A stretch of DNA of 64,000 nt, taken from positions 310,001 through 374,000 of the forward strand of contig CAWHQR010000003.1 of the NCBI GenBank assembly GCA_963831605.1, written 5' to 3'. Shown one piece after another: positions 16,462 to 23,457 of this stretch. The translations under genes were made by a program, and so were the position numbers. Position 1 is the stretch's first letter. Every line of letters begins with the position of its first letter. Origin of the DNA: DASUPK01 sp963831605 (lineage in GTDB: Bacteria; Actinomycetota; Thermoleophilia; Solirubrobacterales; 70-9). Below the pieces are notes generated by a model, which saw only the letters and a list, made by a program, of their open reading frames with translations, was not told the DNA's origin and ran no database searches.

Positions 16462-16848
16462 ATGCAATCGAGGACTGCGCGACTCGGGCTGCTTGCTGCG
16501 GTGATCGTTGCCGCGGTGGTGGTCTTCGTCGTGCTCAGGAACAACAACAGCGACACGAGCAGCAACACCGCCAAGGGCGTTCAGGTCTTGAACGTCGACG
16601 CGAGCGGTAACCCCGTCGGTGGGGTGAAGACGCTCACCTACAACAAGGGCGATCAGGTCGAGCTGCACGTGAACCTGGCCAAGCCGGAGGAGGAGGTCCA
16701 CGTCCACGGCTACGAGATCGCCAAGCCGGCGACGCACAGCCCGGTGGTCTTCTCGTTCCCGGCCAACCTCGACGGTGTCTTCGAGATCGAGGTCCATCGC
16801 CTCGACAAGACCGAGGGCCCGATCGCCAACCTCCACGTCAATCCATGA
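16462..16848 (+). CDS. membrane-anchored cupredoxin-like domain protein, 128 aa
   Basis: ATG behind GAGGAGG (16448-16454). One N-terminal membrane helix (LGLLAAVIVAAVVVFVVL) is followed by a cupredoxin-like beta sandwich of about 90 residues. It has the fold's paired strands around VELHVNLAKPEEEVHVHGYE and VFSFPANLDGVFEIEVHRLD, ending IANLHVNP. The histidines of HVHGYE are where a copper ligand would be, but there is no Cys in the mature domain, so a classic type-1 copper site is absent. Overlaps the next gene by 4 bp (ATGA), which suggests a physical partnership with that membrane protein. Confidence 0.78.
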   Translation: MQSRTARLGLLAAVIVAAVVVFVVLRNNNSDTSSNTAKGVQVLNVDASGNPVGGVKTLTYNKGDQVELHVNLAKPEEEVHVHGYEIAKPATHSPVVFSFPANLDGVFEIEVHRLDKTEGPIANLHVNP

Positions 16849-18296
16849 GGTTGATGCCGAGGCTGAAGCTCGCCACGGGGCTCGCGCTCGCGAGTCCCGT
16901 GGCGGCGCTGCTCTTCCCTGACGTCGCCTCAGCGCATGCGCTGGTCGGCCGCAAGGACCTGCCCGTTCCCGCCTGGCTCTTCGCCTGGGGAGCGTCGCTG
17001 GTCCTGATCATCTCCTTCGCCCTGCTCTCGGTCGCGTGGACCACCGCCCGGCTGCAGGACGAGGACTGGCGGGCGATGCCTCGCTGGTTGTCCGCGGCCG
17101 CTCTCAACGCCGGTACGCAGCTGGTCTGCGGACTGATCGGCGTGGGGCTGTTCGTCGTCGTGCTCTACGCCGGATTCAGGGGCATCGAGGACCCGACCCA
17201 GAACTTCTCGGTCGTCTTCGTCTTCTACACGTTCTGGCTGGGGCTGGTCCTGCTCAGCGTCCTCTTCGGCGACATCTTCCGCGCCTTCAACCCCTGGCGT
17301 GCGATCGGCCGGACGATCTCGGGCGGCTTCAGGCTCGCCGCCGGGCAGTCCGCGCCCGCGCCGTTCTCCTATCCGGAGAGGCTCGGCCGCTGGCCCGCCG
17401 TGCTCGGGGTCCTGCTCTTCGTCTGGCTGGAGCTGATCGCGGGAGGCGGGGCGTCGCCCACGCCGCACGACGTCGCCGTCGCCACCGTCGTGTACAGCGT
17501 CATCACGTTCGTCTGCATGGCGCTGTTCGGGGTGGAGGAGTGGATCGAACGGGGGGAGACATTCAACGCGTACTTCGGCATGTTCGCCCGGCTCGGGCCC
17601 TTCGAGGTCCGCGACGACGAGGTCGGCCGGCGCAGGTTCCTGACCGGTGCGCCCCAGTGGGCGGCGGTCCCGGGGGCCGCAGCGCTGGTACTCACGTCGA
17701 TCGCCGTGACGAGCTTCGACGGGGCCCAGGAGGGCGTCTTCTCCGGCGTCATCCAATGGACCTTCGAGCGCTGCAGCGACATCGGCTTCAGCCTGCCGAA
17801 CTCCTTCCGGATCGCCAACAGCATCTGGCTGCTGATCACCCTGGCGGGCGTGTCCGGTCTCTACTGGCTGGGCGTCACCGGCATGCACAGCGTGCGGAAC
17901 TCGCCGACGGTCAAGCAGCTCGGACGCTCGTTCGCCCACACGTTGATCCCGATCGCCCTGGCGTATCTGGTGGCGCACTACTTCAGCGCCTTCCTCTACC
18001 AGCAGCAGGCCCAGTTCACCTACATCCTCTCCGATCCGCTCGGCCACGGCTCCGACCTGTTCGGGACCGCGGGCGGCGGCATCAACTACGGGATCGTCGG
18101 GTCGAACACCGTCTGGTACGTGCAGGTGGCGGCGCTGGTCATCGGCCACGTCGTGGCGCTGACGCTCGCGCACGACCGCGCGCTCAAGGTCTACGACAAC
18201 CTGCGGTACGCATCCCGCTCGCAGTACTTCATGCTCGCGGTGATGGTGGGCTTCACCTGCTTCGGCCTCTTCCTGCTGTCGCAGGCGAATGCGTAA
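16845..18296 (+). CDS. large polytopic membrane protein partnered with the cupredoxin-like protein
   Basis: 483 residues, about ten to twelve membrane helices, with an N-terminal signal-like helix ending VASAHALVGRKDLP. Notable loops are LLSVLFGDIFRAFNPWRAIG, ISGGFRLAAG and LIPIALAYLVAHYFSAFLYQ; the last two conserved-looking histidines and aromatic residues sit in membrane helices. Similar actinobacterial proteins are often labelled fenitrothion hydrolase, a name I do not adopt because no hydrolase motif is visible. The 4-bp overlap with the cupredoxin-like gene and the 58-residue microprotein overlapping its 3' end suggest a three-subunit complex. Transport or respiratory electron transfer is possible; unproven. 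Confidence 0.78.
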   Translation: MRLMPRLKLATGLALASPVAALLFPDVASAHALVGRKDLPVPAWLFAWGASLVLIISFALLSVAWTTARLQDEDWRAMPRWLSAAALNAGTQLVCGLIGVGLFVVVLYAGFRGIEDPTQNFSVVFVFYTFWLGLVLLSVLFGDIFRAFNPWRAIGRTISGGFRLAAGQSAPAPFSYPERLGRWPAVLGVLLFVWLELIAGGGASPTPHDVAVATVVYSVITFVCMALFGVEEWIERGETFNAYFGMFARLGPFEVRDDEVGRRRFLTGAPQWAAVPGAAALVLTSIAVTSFDGAQEGVFSGVIQWTFERCSDIGFSLPNSFRIANSIWLLITLAGVSGLYWLGVTGMHSVRNSPTVKQLGRSFAHTLIPIALAYLVAHYFSAFLYQQQAQFTYILSDPLGHGSDLFGTAGGGINYGIVGSNTVWYVQVAALVIGHVVALTLAHDRALKVYDNLRYASRSQYFMLAVMVGFTCFGLFLLSQANA

Positions 18297-18465
18297 CCCT
18301 GAGGGGATGGGCTTCGCAGTCCCACTCGCGCACCTGGGCCACTGGTACCTCTGGATTCCCTACGTCATCCCGGTGGTGGTCGTCCTCGCGGCCTCGCTGC
18401 ACGCCTTCCGGGCGCAGCGCCGCGAGGACCGCGATCACGGGAGCGTCGAGAAAACGAGGCCATAG
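18289..18465 (+). CDS. 58-residue single-pass membrane microprotein
   Basis: An ATG at 18289, eight bases before the end of the polytopic gene, opens a 58-codon frame to TAG at 18463-18465. It starts MRNPEGMGFAVPLAHLGHWY, has one membrane helix (LWIPYVIPVVVVLAASLHAF), and ends in a basic, charged tail RAQRREDRDHGSVEKTRP. An internal ATG (MGFAVP) is an alternative start. Overlap and topology suggest a small accessory subunit, like CcmD or CydX in other complexes, but there is no clear homology to these. Easily missed by annotation because of its size. Confidence 0.66.
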   Translation: MRNPEGMGFAVPLAHLGHWYLWIPYVIPVVVVLAASLHAFRAQRREDRDHGSVEKTRP

Positions 18466-18516
18466 GCAGGAAGGCCCTCCGGCCCGCCTCTATGTCCGTC
18501 GAGCTGTTCCGGCTGG

Positions 18517-18720
18517 CTACTCGACCGGGGCGTCGAGGGCGTCCCAGTCGTCCTTGCTGGCGAACTTGGTCAGCTTGGTTCCCTGGTTGACCGCCCGGAA
18601 TGCGTAGCGCACCTGGGTCTTGCCGTCCTTGCCCTGACGCTCATAGGTCGTCTTCTTGACCTCGGACTCCGGGATCTGGACCTTCTCTCTGAGCTTGACG
18701 TCATAGAACTCGATTGCCAT
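18517..18720 (-). CDS. 67-residue charged hypothetical protein
   Basis: ATG at 18720 is preceded by GAGAGGAAA at good distance. The protein is soluble and highly charged (Lys/Glu/Asp), starting MAIEFYDVKLREKVQIPE and ending DWDALDAPVE. A central KTTYERQGKDGKTQVRYAF looks like a beta hairpin. No cysteines, no membrane segment. Monocistronic, with a 158-base upstream gap that may hold its promoter. A conserved small actinobacterial protein of unknown role seems likely. Confidence 0.68.
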   Translation of the reverse strand: MAIEFYDVKLREKVQIPESEVKKTTYERQGKDGKTQVRYAFRAVNQGTKLTKFASKDDWDALDAPVE

Positions 18721-18878
18721 TTGGGATTTCCTCTCTCGTTGTTGGGGCGACAGGCGACGTAAAGCATGGCCGCGCCATCGGACGCGCCTGCGTGCATACC
18801 CTAATAATGGGGATTCAGGAGGGCCTGTGGGCCTTTGCGGCGGTCCTTGACGACGCTGCCACCCATCCGATTGGTGCT

Positions 18879-19619
18879 TCAGCCGCCGATCAGCGAGATT
18901 CCGAAGATCGCCGCGAATCCGAGGAGCGTCAGGCCCACGCGGCCCCACGACGCGTGCTCATGGGCCTCCGGAAGCAGGTCGGTCGCTCCCATGTAGAGGA
19001 AGAAACCGGCATAGAAGGCCAGGAGGTGCCCGAGCGTGGCGTCCGAGACCTGGATGAGCGCTCCGACGGTCACGCCGGCGAGAGGTGCGACCGCGTCGGC
19101 GATCAGCCAGCGGATCGCCTGCGAGCGGTCCTGCGACTGGTTGAGGACGAAGCTCACGGTGTTGAGGCCGTCGGCGAAGTCGTGCGCGAGGACGGCGATG
19201 AGGACGAGCAGGCCGGTCGAGGTGTTCGCTCCGAAAGCGAGGCCGATCGCGAGGCCGTCGATGAAGCTGTGGGCCGAGAGGCCGAAAGCGCCGAAGGTGC
19301 CGACCTGGCCATGCGCCCGGGCGTCGGCGGGCTCATCGCGGTGATGGAGGACGAGGACTCGCTCGAACATGAAGAAGGTCAGGAAGCCCGCACCCATCAG
19401 CGCCCCGATGGCGGTCGAATCGGGGAGGAGATCGATCGCCTCGGGGAGGACGTCGAAGAGCGCGACCGCGACCACGATCCCGCCACTGAGCGCAATCACC
19501 GTCGGGAGTGAATGGGCCATGCGGAGTGCCAGGACCCCGCCCGCCATGGTGGTGAGGACCGCGAACGCCGTCAGCGGAATGGCGATCAGCTGGCTATCCA
19601 CTCGTCCCGCCCCGGGCAC
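18879..19619 (-). CDS. ZIP-family metal transporter
   Basis: 246 residues, about eight membrane helices. The metal-binding helix pair is clear: HSFIDGLAIGLAFG (helix IV) and HDFADGLNTVSFVL (helix V). DVLPEAIDLLP and DLLPEAHEH supply further acidic/His positions, and the loop LHHRDEPADARAHGQ is His-rich. ZIP proteins carry Zn2+ or Fe2+ into the cytoplasm. It overlaps the upstream Fur-family gene by 26 bp, so the regulator and transporter form one transcript likely controlled by the box at 20078. Start GTG/ATG choice near 19619 is uncertain. Confidence 0.9.
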   Translation of the reverse strand: MPGAGRVDSQLIAIPLTAFAVLTTMAGGVLALRMAHSLPTVIALSGGIVVAVALFDVLPEAIDLLPDSTAIGALMGAGFLTFFMFERVLVLHHRDEPADARAHGQVGTFGAFGLSAHSFIDGLAIGLAFGANTSTGLLVLIAVLAHDFADGLNTVSFVLNQSQDRSQAIRWLIADAVAPLAGVTVGALIQVSDATLGHLLAFYAGFFLYMGATDLLPEAHEHASWGRVGLTLLGFAAIFGISLIGG

Positions 19620-20055
19620 AACGCCGGCACTCGCCGTGAATCACGAGGTCGTGACCGCTCATCGAGTGCTTCAGGCTTCTCGCCAGCCGATCGAGATGCC
19701 GCTCGAGCTGCTCGTCCTCGAACGGGGTCACCCGCCCGCACCTGTCGCAGACGGCGTGGTGGTGATGCTCCCCGCCTGGAATGACGCGCTCGAATCGCGC
19801 CACGCCCTCGCCGAACTCAACGCGCTGGACCAGCCCCATGTCATGGAGGAGCTCCAGGGCCCGGTAGACGCTCGCGATGCCGATGTCGCTGCCAGAGTCG
19901 TGAAGCTCTCGCGAGATCTCGTGCGCCGAGAGGCAGCAATCCTGCCGGCCGAGCAAGGAGACCACCGCCCCGCGGGCTCCGCCGGCCCGGTGGCCACCGT
20001 CCTTCAGCGCTGTGCGCGCCGCCCTTTCCCACTCGGTTGCAGACCCGTGAGCCAC
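19594..20055 (-). CDS. Fur-family metalloregulator (Zur- or Fur-like)
   Basis: 153 residues. The winged helix carries recognition helix IGIASVYRALELLHDMGLV (about 58-76). The dimerisation domain has HHHH (97-100) and two structural zinc pairs, Cys103/Cys106 (CDRC) and Cys143/Cys146 (CRRC). GVARFERV and GHDLVIHGECRRC are family landmarks. Fur and Zur are hard to tell apart by sequence. A ZIP transporter downstream favours zinc, while the suf genes upstream favour iron. A 7-1-7 palindrome 23 bases before the start suggests autoregulation. Confidence 0.9.
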   Translation of the reverse strand: MAHGSATEWERAARTALKDGGHRAGGARGAVVSLLGRQDCCLSAHEISRELHDSGSDIGIASVYRALELLHDMGLVQRVEFGEGVARFERVIPGGEHHHHAVCDRCGRVTPFEDEQLERHLDRLARSLKHSMSGHDLVIHGECRRCARGGTSG

Positions 20056-20077
20056 GGGCAGCAGGCTACCAGCTAGG

Positions 20078-20092
20078 TGAGATTGATTCTCA
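20078..20092 (-). promoter_or_regulatory. Fur/Zur-type operator before the Fur-ZIP pair
   Basis: On the minus strand the site reads TGAGAAT-C-AATCTCA, a 7-1-7 inverted repeat with one mismatch. Extended, GATAATGAGAATCAATCTC matches 16 of 19 positions of the classical E. coli Fur consensus GATAATGATAATCATTATC, and the core resembles actinobacterial Zur boxes (TGAAAATNATTTTCA). It lies 23 bases upstream of the regulator start and just after the sufD stop (20099), so it fits autorepression of regulator plus ZIP transporter. Confidence 0.68.
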
Positions 20093-20098
20093 TTATCG

Positions 20099-21388
20099 TC
20101 AGGCGGGCAGGACCTGGCGCTCGCCGAGGATCTCGCCGAGCCGGCGTTCCAGCGCGACCGAGACGGCGGCCCTGACGGGCCCCTCCTCCAGCCGCTCCAC
20201 CAGGGCCTCCAGGAAGCCCTCGATGATCAGGCGCTTGGCCTGATCGTCCGCTAGGCCATGCGAGCGGAGGTAGTGGAGCTGCTCGGCATCGATCTGCGCC
20301 ACCGCCGCCGCATGAGTGCACCGGACGTCGTTGGCCTCGATCTCGAGGCCCGGGATTGCGTCGGCGTGAGCCTGCTTCGAGAGCAGCAGGTTCCGGCTCT
20401 CCTGAAAGGCGTCGGTCTGCTGAGCACCGGGGTCCACGCGGATCATGCCGCGCCAGACGGCTGTCGCCGACTCCTCGAGGACGCCGCGGAAGGCGAGGTC
20501 CGAGGTGGTGTTCTCGGCGGCGTGCTCCTGGGTGGTGTCGAAGTCGAGGTGCTGGTTGCCGTTTCCGGCGTACGCGCCGGTCACCCGCGCGTTCGAGCCC
20601 TGGCCTGCCAGCCTGGTCTCCATCCGGACCTTTCCGCGCGCGGAGCCGAAGCCGAGCGCCACCCAATCGAAGTTCGCGTCGCGCTCGACCTCGGCACGCT
20701 GCGTGCCGAAGACCCAGCTGCGCTCGCTCAACCCCTGGGCGGTGACGTAGCGGAGATTGGCGCCCGGCCCCACCCAGATCTCGGTCACCGTGTTGAAGAG
20801 GGAGTCCGGATTCGAGTCGGTCGAAAGCCACTGCTCCCAGACCTCGGCCTCCGCGCCCTCCTCGAGCACGATCAGCGTGCGGAACGAGAGAGCCGACTCC
20901 TCGGCGTCCTGGACGGCGGTGATCAGGGCGGGCGCCTCCAGGCGCTTGCCGCGGGGCACATAGACCAGCGCCCCTCCGCTCCAGGCGCTGTCGTTGCGCG
21001 CCACGAACGGATCGTCGCCCGGCGCCAGCGCGCCGAGCATCTCCTGGAGGTGGGGAAAGCGCTCGAGCGAGGCGTCCAGCGAAGCGACCAGCGGCTCGTG
21101 CGGCCGCCCATCGCCCTCGACGTCCACCGAGGTCCCCTCGAACACGGTGCCGTCCACCTGGACGACCAGGTGGTCGGCGCTCTCGGGGGGGTTGAGGACG
21201 CCGTCGGCCCGAGATCGCGCCTCGGCGTCGGCCTCGGGCGCCGGCGAATACGCGTCCAGGTCGAGCCCGGAGAGGTCCGTGAACTCCCAGCCGCGCGTCT
21301 TCTGCGTCGGCAGCGGCGGTGCCGCGCCGCCGCTGGTCGCCTTTCTCACGACGCCCGACCGAGAACGGCGGCCCCGGGATGGCGCCAT
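20099..21388 (-). CDS. sufD: Fe-S cluster assembly protein SufD
   Basis: 429 residues. The N-terminal region has the SufD landmark TRGWEFTDLSGLDLDAY; the core beta-helix includes ALVYVPRGKRLEAPALI, HLDFDTTQEHAAENTTSDLA and the C-terminal GLEIEANDVRCTHAAAVAQI followed by LHYLRSHGLADDQAK, with the usual Cys-His pair. SufD pairs with SufB and SufC to build [4Fe-4S] clusters. The only usable starts lie inside the palindromic repeat at 21336-21497, so residues 1 to about 18 (MAPSRGRRSRSGVVRKAT) are encoded by that element. Downstream of sufB on the same transcript. Confidence 0.93.
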   Translation of the reverse strand: MAPSRGRRSRSGVVRKATSGGAAPPLPTQKTRGWEFTDLSGLDLDAYSPAPEADAEARSRADGVLNPPESADHLVVQVDGTVFEGTSVDVEGDGRPHEPLVASLDASLERFPHLQEMLGALAPGDDPFVARNDSAWSGGALVYVPRGKRLEAPALITAVQDAEESALSFRTLIVLEEGAEAEVWEQWLSTDSNPDSLFNTVTEIWVGPGANLRYVTAQGLSERSWVFGTQRAEVERDANFDWVALGFGSARGKVRMETRLAGQGSNARVTGAYAGNGNQHLDFDTTQEHAAENTTSDLAFRGVLEESATAVWRGMIRVDPGAQQTDAFQESRNLLLSKQAHADAIPGLEIEANDVRCTHAAAVAQIDAEQLHYLRSHGLADDQAKRLIIEGFLEALVERLEEGPVRAAVSVALERRLGEILGERQVLPA

Positions 21389-21497
21389 GCTGCGTCCTCG
21401 GTCGGCCGCGTACCACCCGGTACGCGGCCTCCCTGCGTCCTTGCCTGCCGCCGCCCGGGTCTCGCCGTTCTGCGGCCGGCGTCCCGAGAAAGGCGAC
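21336..21497. repeat. 162-bp palindromic repeat element (copy 2) spanning the sufB-sufD junction
   Basis: The two ends read GTCGCCTTTCTCacGACGCC and, on the other strand, GTCGCCTTTCTCggGACGCC. Further matched blocks, AGAACGGCG and CCGGG, then GGCCGCGTACC, converge on the centre CGCGTACC acc CGGTACGCG. Arms are about 80 bases. It begins at the last base of the sufB TAG stop and covers the sufD start and first 18 codons. It shares GTCCTCGGTCGGCCG and CCTCCCTGCGTCC with the element at 1983-2111, so both belong to one family. It will fold strongly in the suf mRNA. Confidence 0.7.
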
Positions 21498-22942
21498 TAG
21501 CCAATCGAACCCTCCATCTGCAGCTCGATCAGGCGGTTCAGCTCCACCGCGTACTCCATGGGGAGCTCCTTGGTGATCGGCTCGATGAAGCCGTTGACGA
21601 TCATCTTGGAGGCCTCCTCCTCGTCGAGCCCGCGGGACTGGAGGTAGAAGATCTGCTCATCGCCGACCTTCGAGACCGTGGCCTCGTGGCCGACGTCGAC
21701 GTCGTCCTCGCCGATGCGGATCGTCGGATAGGTGTCCGAGCGCGACTCCTCATCGAGCAGGAGGGCGTCGCAGACCACCTTCGACTTCGACTCCGAGGCG
21801 CCCTTCGCGATCTCGAGCAGGCCGCGATAGCTGGTGCGGCCCTTGTCCTTGGAGATCGACTTGGAGAAGATCGAGGAGGTCGTCTTCGGAGCCGCGTGGA
21901 TGATCTTGCCGCCGGCGTCCTGGTGCTGGCCCTCACCGGCGAAGGCGATCGAGAGGATCTCGCCGTGGGCCCGCTCGCCGAGCAGGTAGATCGACGGGTA
22001 CTTCATGGTCAGCTTCGATCCGAGGTTGCAGTCGACCCACTCCATCGTCGCGTCCTCGTGGGCGACCGCCCGCTTGGTGACGAGGTTGAACACGTTCTGC
22101 GACCAGTTCTGGACCGTCGTGTAGCGAACCCGGGCGCTCTTCTTCGCCACGATCTCGACCACTGCGGAGTGGAGCGAGTCCGTCGAGTAGGTCGGTGCTG
22201 TGCAGCCCTCGATGTAGTGGACGTCGGAGCCCTCCTCGGCGATGATCAGCGTGCGCTCGAACTGGCCCATGTTCTCGGTGTTGATCCGGAAATAGGCCTG
22301 CAGCGGCATCGCGACCGAGACGCCGGCGGGGACGTAGACGAACGAGCCCCCCGACCAGACCGCCGAGTTGAGCGCGGCGAGCTTGTTGTCGTTGGGCGGG
22401 ATGATCGTCGCCCAGTACTCGCGCACCAGGTCCTCGTGCTCGCGGAGGGCCGTGTCCATGTCGGTGAAGATCACGCCCTGCTCCTCGAGCTTCTCGTTCA
22501 CCTGGTGGTAGACGACCTCCGACTCGTACTGGGCGCCGACGCCTGAGAGGAACTTGCGCTCGGCCTCGGGGATGCCCAGGCGGTCGAAGGTGTTCTTGAT
22601 GTCCTCGGGCACCTCTGACCAGTCGCGGCTGTTCTTCTCGGAGGCGCGGACGAAGTAGTGGATGTTGTTGAAGTCGATCTGGTTGAGGTTGCCGCCCCAC
22701 TGCGGGGTCGGGCGCGACTCGAAGTGCTCGTACGCCTTGATCCGGAAGTCGCGCATCCACTGCGGCTCGTCCTTGTACTCGGAGATCGACTCGACGACCT
22801 CGCGCGAGAGGCCCTTCGGCGACTTGTAGGCGTACCCCGACTCAGGGTCGTGGAAGCCGAACTTCTCCTTGTAGTCGGCATTGATGCCGGCGAGCTCGCG
22901 CTCTTCGGCGGGGCGCTCTACAGCGGTCTCGGGGGTGGCCAT
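21497..22942 (-). CDS. sufB: Fe-S cluster assembly protein SufB
   Basis: 481 residues from ATG at 22942. Strongly conserved: INADYKEKFGFHDPESGYAY at the N-terminus, then WMRDFRIKAYEHFESRPTPQ, SGGSFVYVPAGVSVAMPLQA, VHYIEGCTAPTYS (the conserved Cys), and the C-terminal IRIGEDDVDVGHEATVSKVG. SufB is the scaffold on which clusters form in the SufBC2D complex. Its A of ATG is the last base of the Rieske gene stop (TAATG), so the two are translationally coupled. SufC is encoded about 9 kb away in another block. Confidence 0.97.
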   Translation of the reverse strand: MATPETAVERPAEERELAGINADYKEKFGFHDPESGYAYKSPKGLSREVVESISEYKDEPQWMRDFRIKAYEHFESRPTPQWGGNLNQIDFNNIHYFVRASEKNSRDWSEVPEDIKNTFDRLGIPEAERKFLSGVGAQYESEVVYHQVNEKLEEQGVIFTDMDTALREHEDLVREYWATIIPPNDNKLAALNSAVWSGGSFVYVPAGVSVAMPLQAYFRINTENMGQFERTLIIAEEGSDVHYIEGCTAPTYSTDSLHSAVVEIVAKKSARVRYTTVQNWSQNVFNLVTKRAVAHEDATMEWVDCNLGSKLTMKYPSIYLLGERAHGEILSIAFAGEGQHQDAGGKIIHAAPKTTSSIFSKSISKDKGRTSYRGLLEIAKGASESKSKVVCDALLLDEESRSDTYPTIRIGEDDVDVGHEATVSKVGDEQIFYLQSRGLDEEEASKMIVNGFIEPITKELPMEYAVELNRLIELQMEGSIG

Positions 22943-23274
22943 TAGGAAACCTCCAGCTTGACGGTGTCGTCCACGATCGTGACCGGGTAGGTGGTGACCG
23001 GTTGGTAGGCGGGGAGGGTCTTGGGACGACCGGACGTGAGGTCGAACAATGACCCGTGGCGTGGGCACTCCACGGTACAGGCGTCGGCGTCGAACGGGCC
23101 CTCGGCGAGGGGACCGTCGTCGTGCGAGCAGCGATCCTCGATCGCGTAGAGGCTGCCGTCGCAGTTGAAGACGCCGATCTTGACCCCGTCGGGGGCGTCG
23201 ATCAGCTTCATCTCTCCGCTCGGCAACTCGCTCGCGGCGCAGACATCGATCTGTTGTTTCGTGCCTTCAGTCAC
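22942..23274 (-). CDS. Rieske [2Fe-2S] ferredoxin (NirD/naphthalene-dioxygenase type)
   Basis: 110 residues from GTG. The cluster ligands are Cys49-x-His51 (DRCSHDDG) and Cys70-x2-His73 (VECPRHGS), with the usual ASELPSGEM start and DLTSGRPKTLPAYQPV loop. Soluble Rieske ferredoxins pass electrons to partner enzymes. In many actinobacterial suf operons one lies beside sufB/sufD, possibly supplying electrons for cluster assembly; here it is the first gene of the block. A TAAAAT -10-like hexamer lies 23 bases upstream. Confidence 0.92.
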   Translation of the reverse strand: MTEGTKQQIDVCAASELPSGEMKLIDAPDGVKIGVFNCDGSLYAIEDRCSHDDGPLAEGPFDADACTVECPRHGSLFDLTSGRPKTLPAYQPVTTYPVTIVDDTVKLEVS

Positions 23275-23296
23275 TTATTCCTACTTCCGTGGTCGG

Positions 23297-23302
23297 ATTT
23301 TA
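23297..23302 (-). promoter_or_regulatory. candidate -10 box of the Rieske-sufB-sufD block
   Basis: TAAAAT on the minus strand, an AT-rich hexamer in GC-rich sequence, lies 22 bases before the GTG of the Rieske gene. No convincing -35 is seen at the right distance; upstream sequence is the hairpin repeat. An activator or alternative sigma factor may be needed. Confidence 0.35.
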
Positions 23303-23433
23303 GCTGACCCCAAGGCCGCCTCGCTTTGGAGCGGAGGGCGAAGCCCGAAGCGACTTGCATTGGGCGGCCGCAGTGGGTCAGCGCCTGATGGCTGACCCCA
23401 AGGCCGACCCGCTTCGGAGCGGAGGGCGAAGCC
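23303..23433. repeat. tandem 43-bp direct repeat with hairpins between Rieske and lemA
   Basis: A 43-base unit at 23303-23345 recurs at 23391-23433 with three mismatches: both start GCTGACCCCAAGGCCG and end GGAGCGGAGGGCGAAGCC. Each unit can fold (GCTTCG/CGAAGC arms in the second copy; TCGCTT/AAGCGA across the first). GGGTCAGC gcctgatg GCTGACCC links them as a perfect 8-bp inverted repeat with an 8-base loop. The pair fills most of the divergent promoter region. Unlike the repeat family at 1983 and 21336 in sequence. Confidence 0.65.
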
Positions 23434-23457
23434 GTCAACCGATAGCTTTCCCCTGTC

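Noticed and set aside
16845..18296. Calling the polytopic protein a fenitrothion hydrolase
   Set aside because: That label is applied to similar membrane proteins, but no catalytic motif is visible here and the cupredoxin-like partner suggests a different role.
18466..18516. GGCC-rich hairpin as terminator between convergent genes
   Set aside because: Pairing is short and there is no T tract.
20258..22546. A plus-strand open frame of 762 codons opposite sufB and sufD
   Set aside because: It runs antisense to strongly conserved suf genes, has low-complexity Arg/Leu/Val content from GC-rich codon shadowing, and has no domain.
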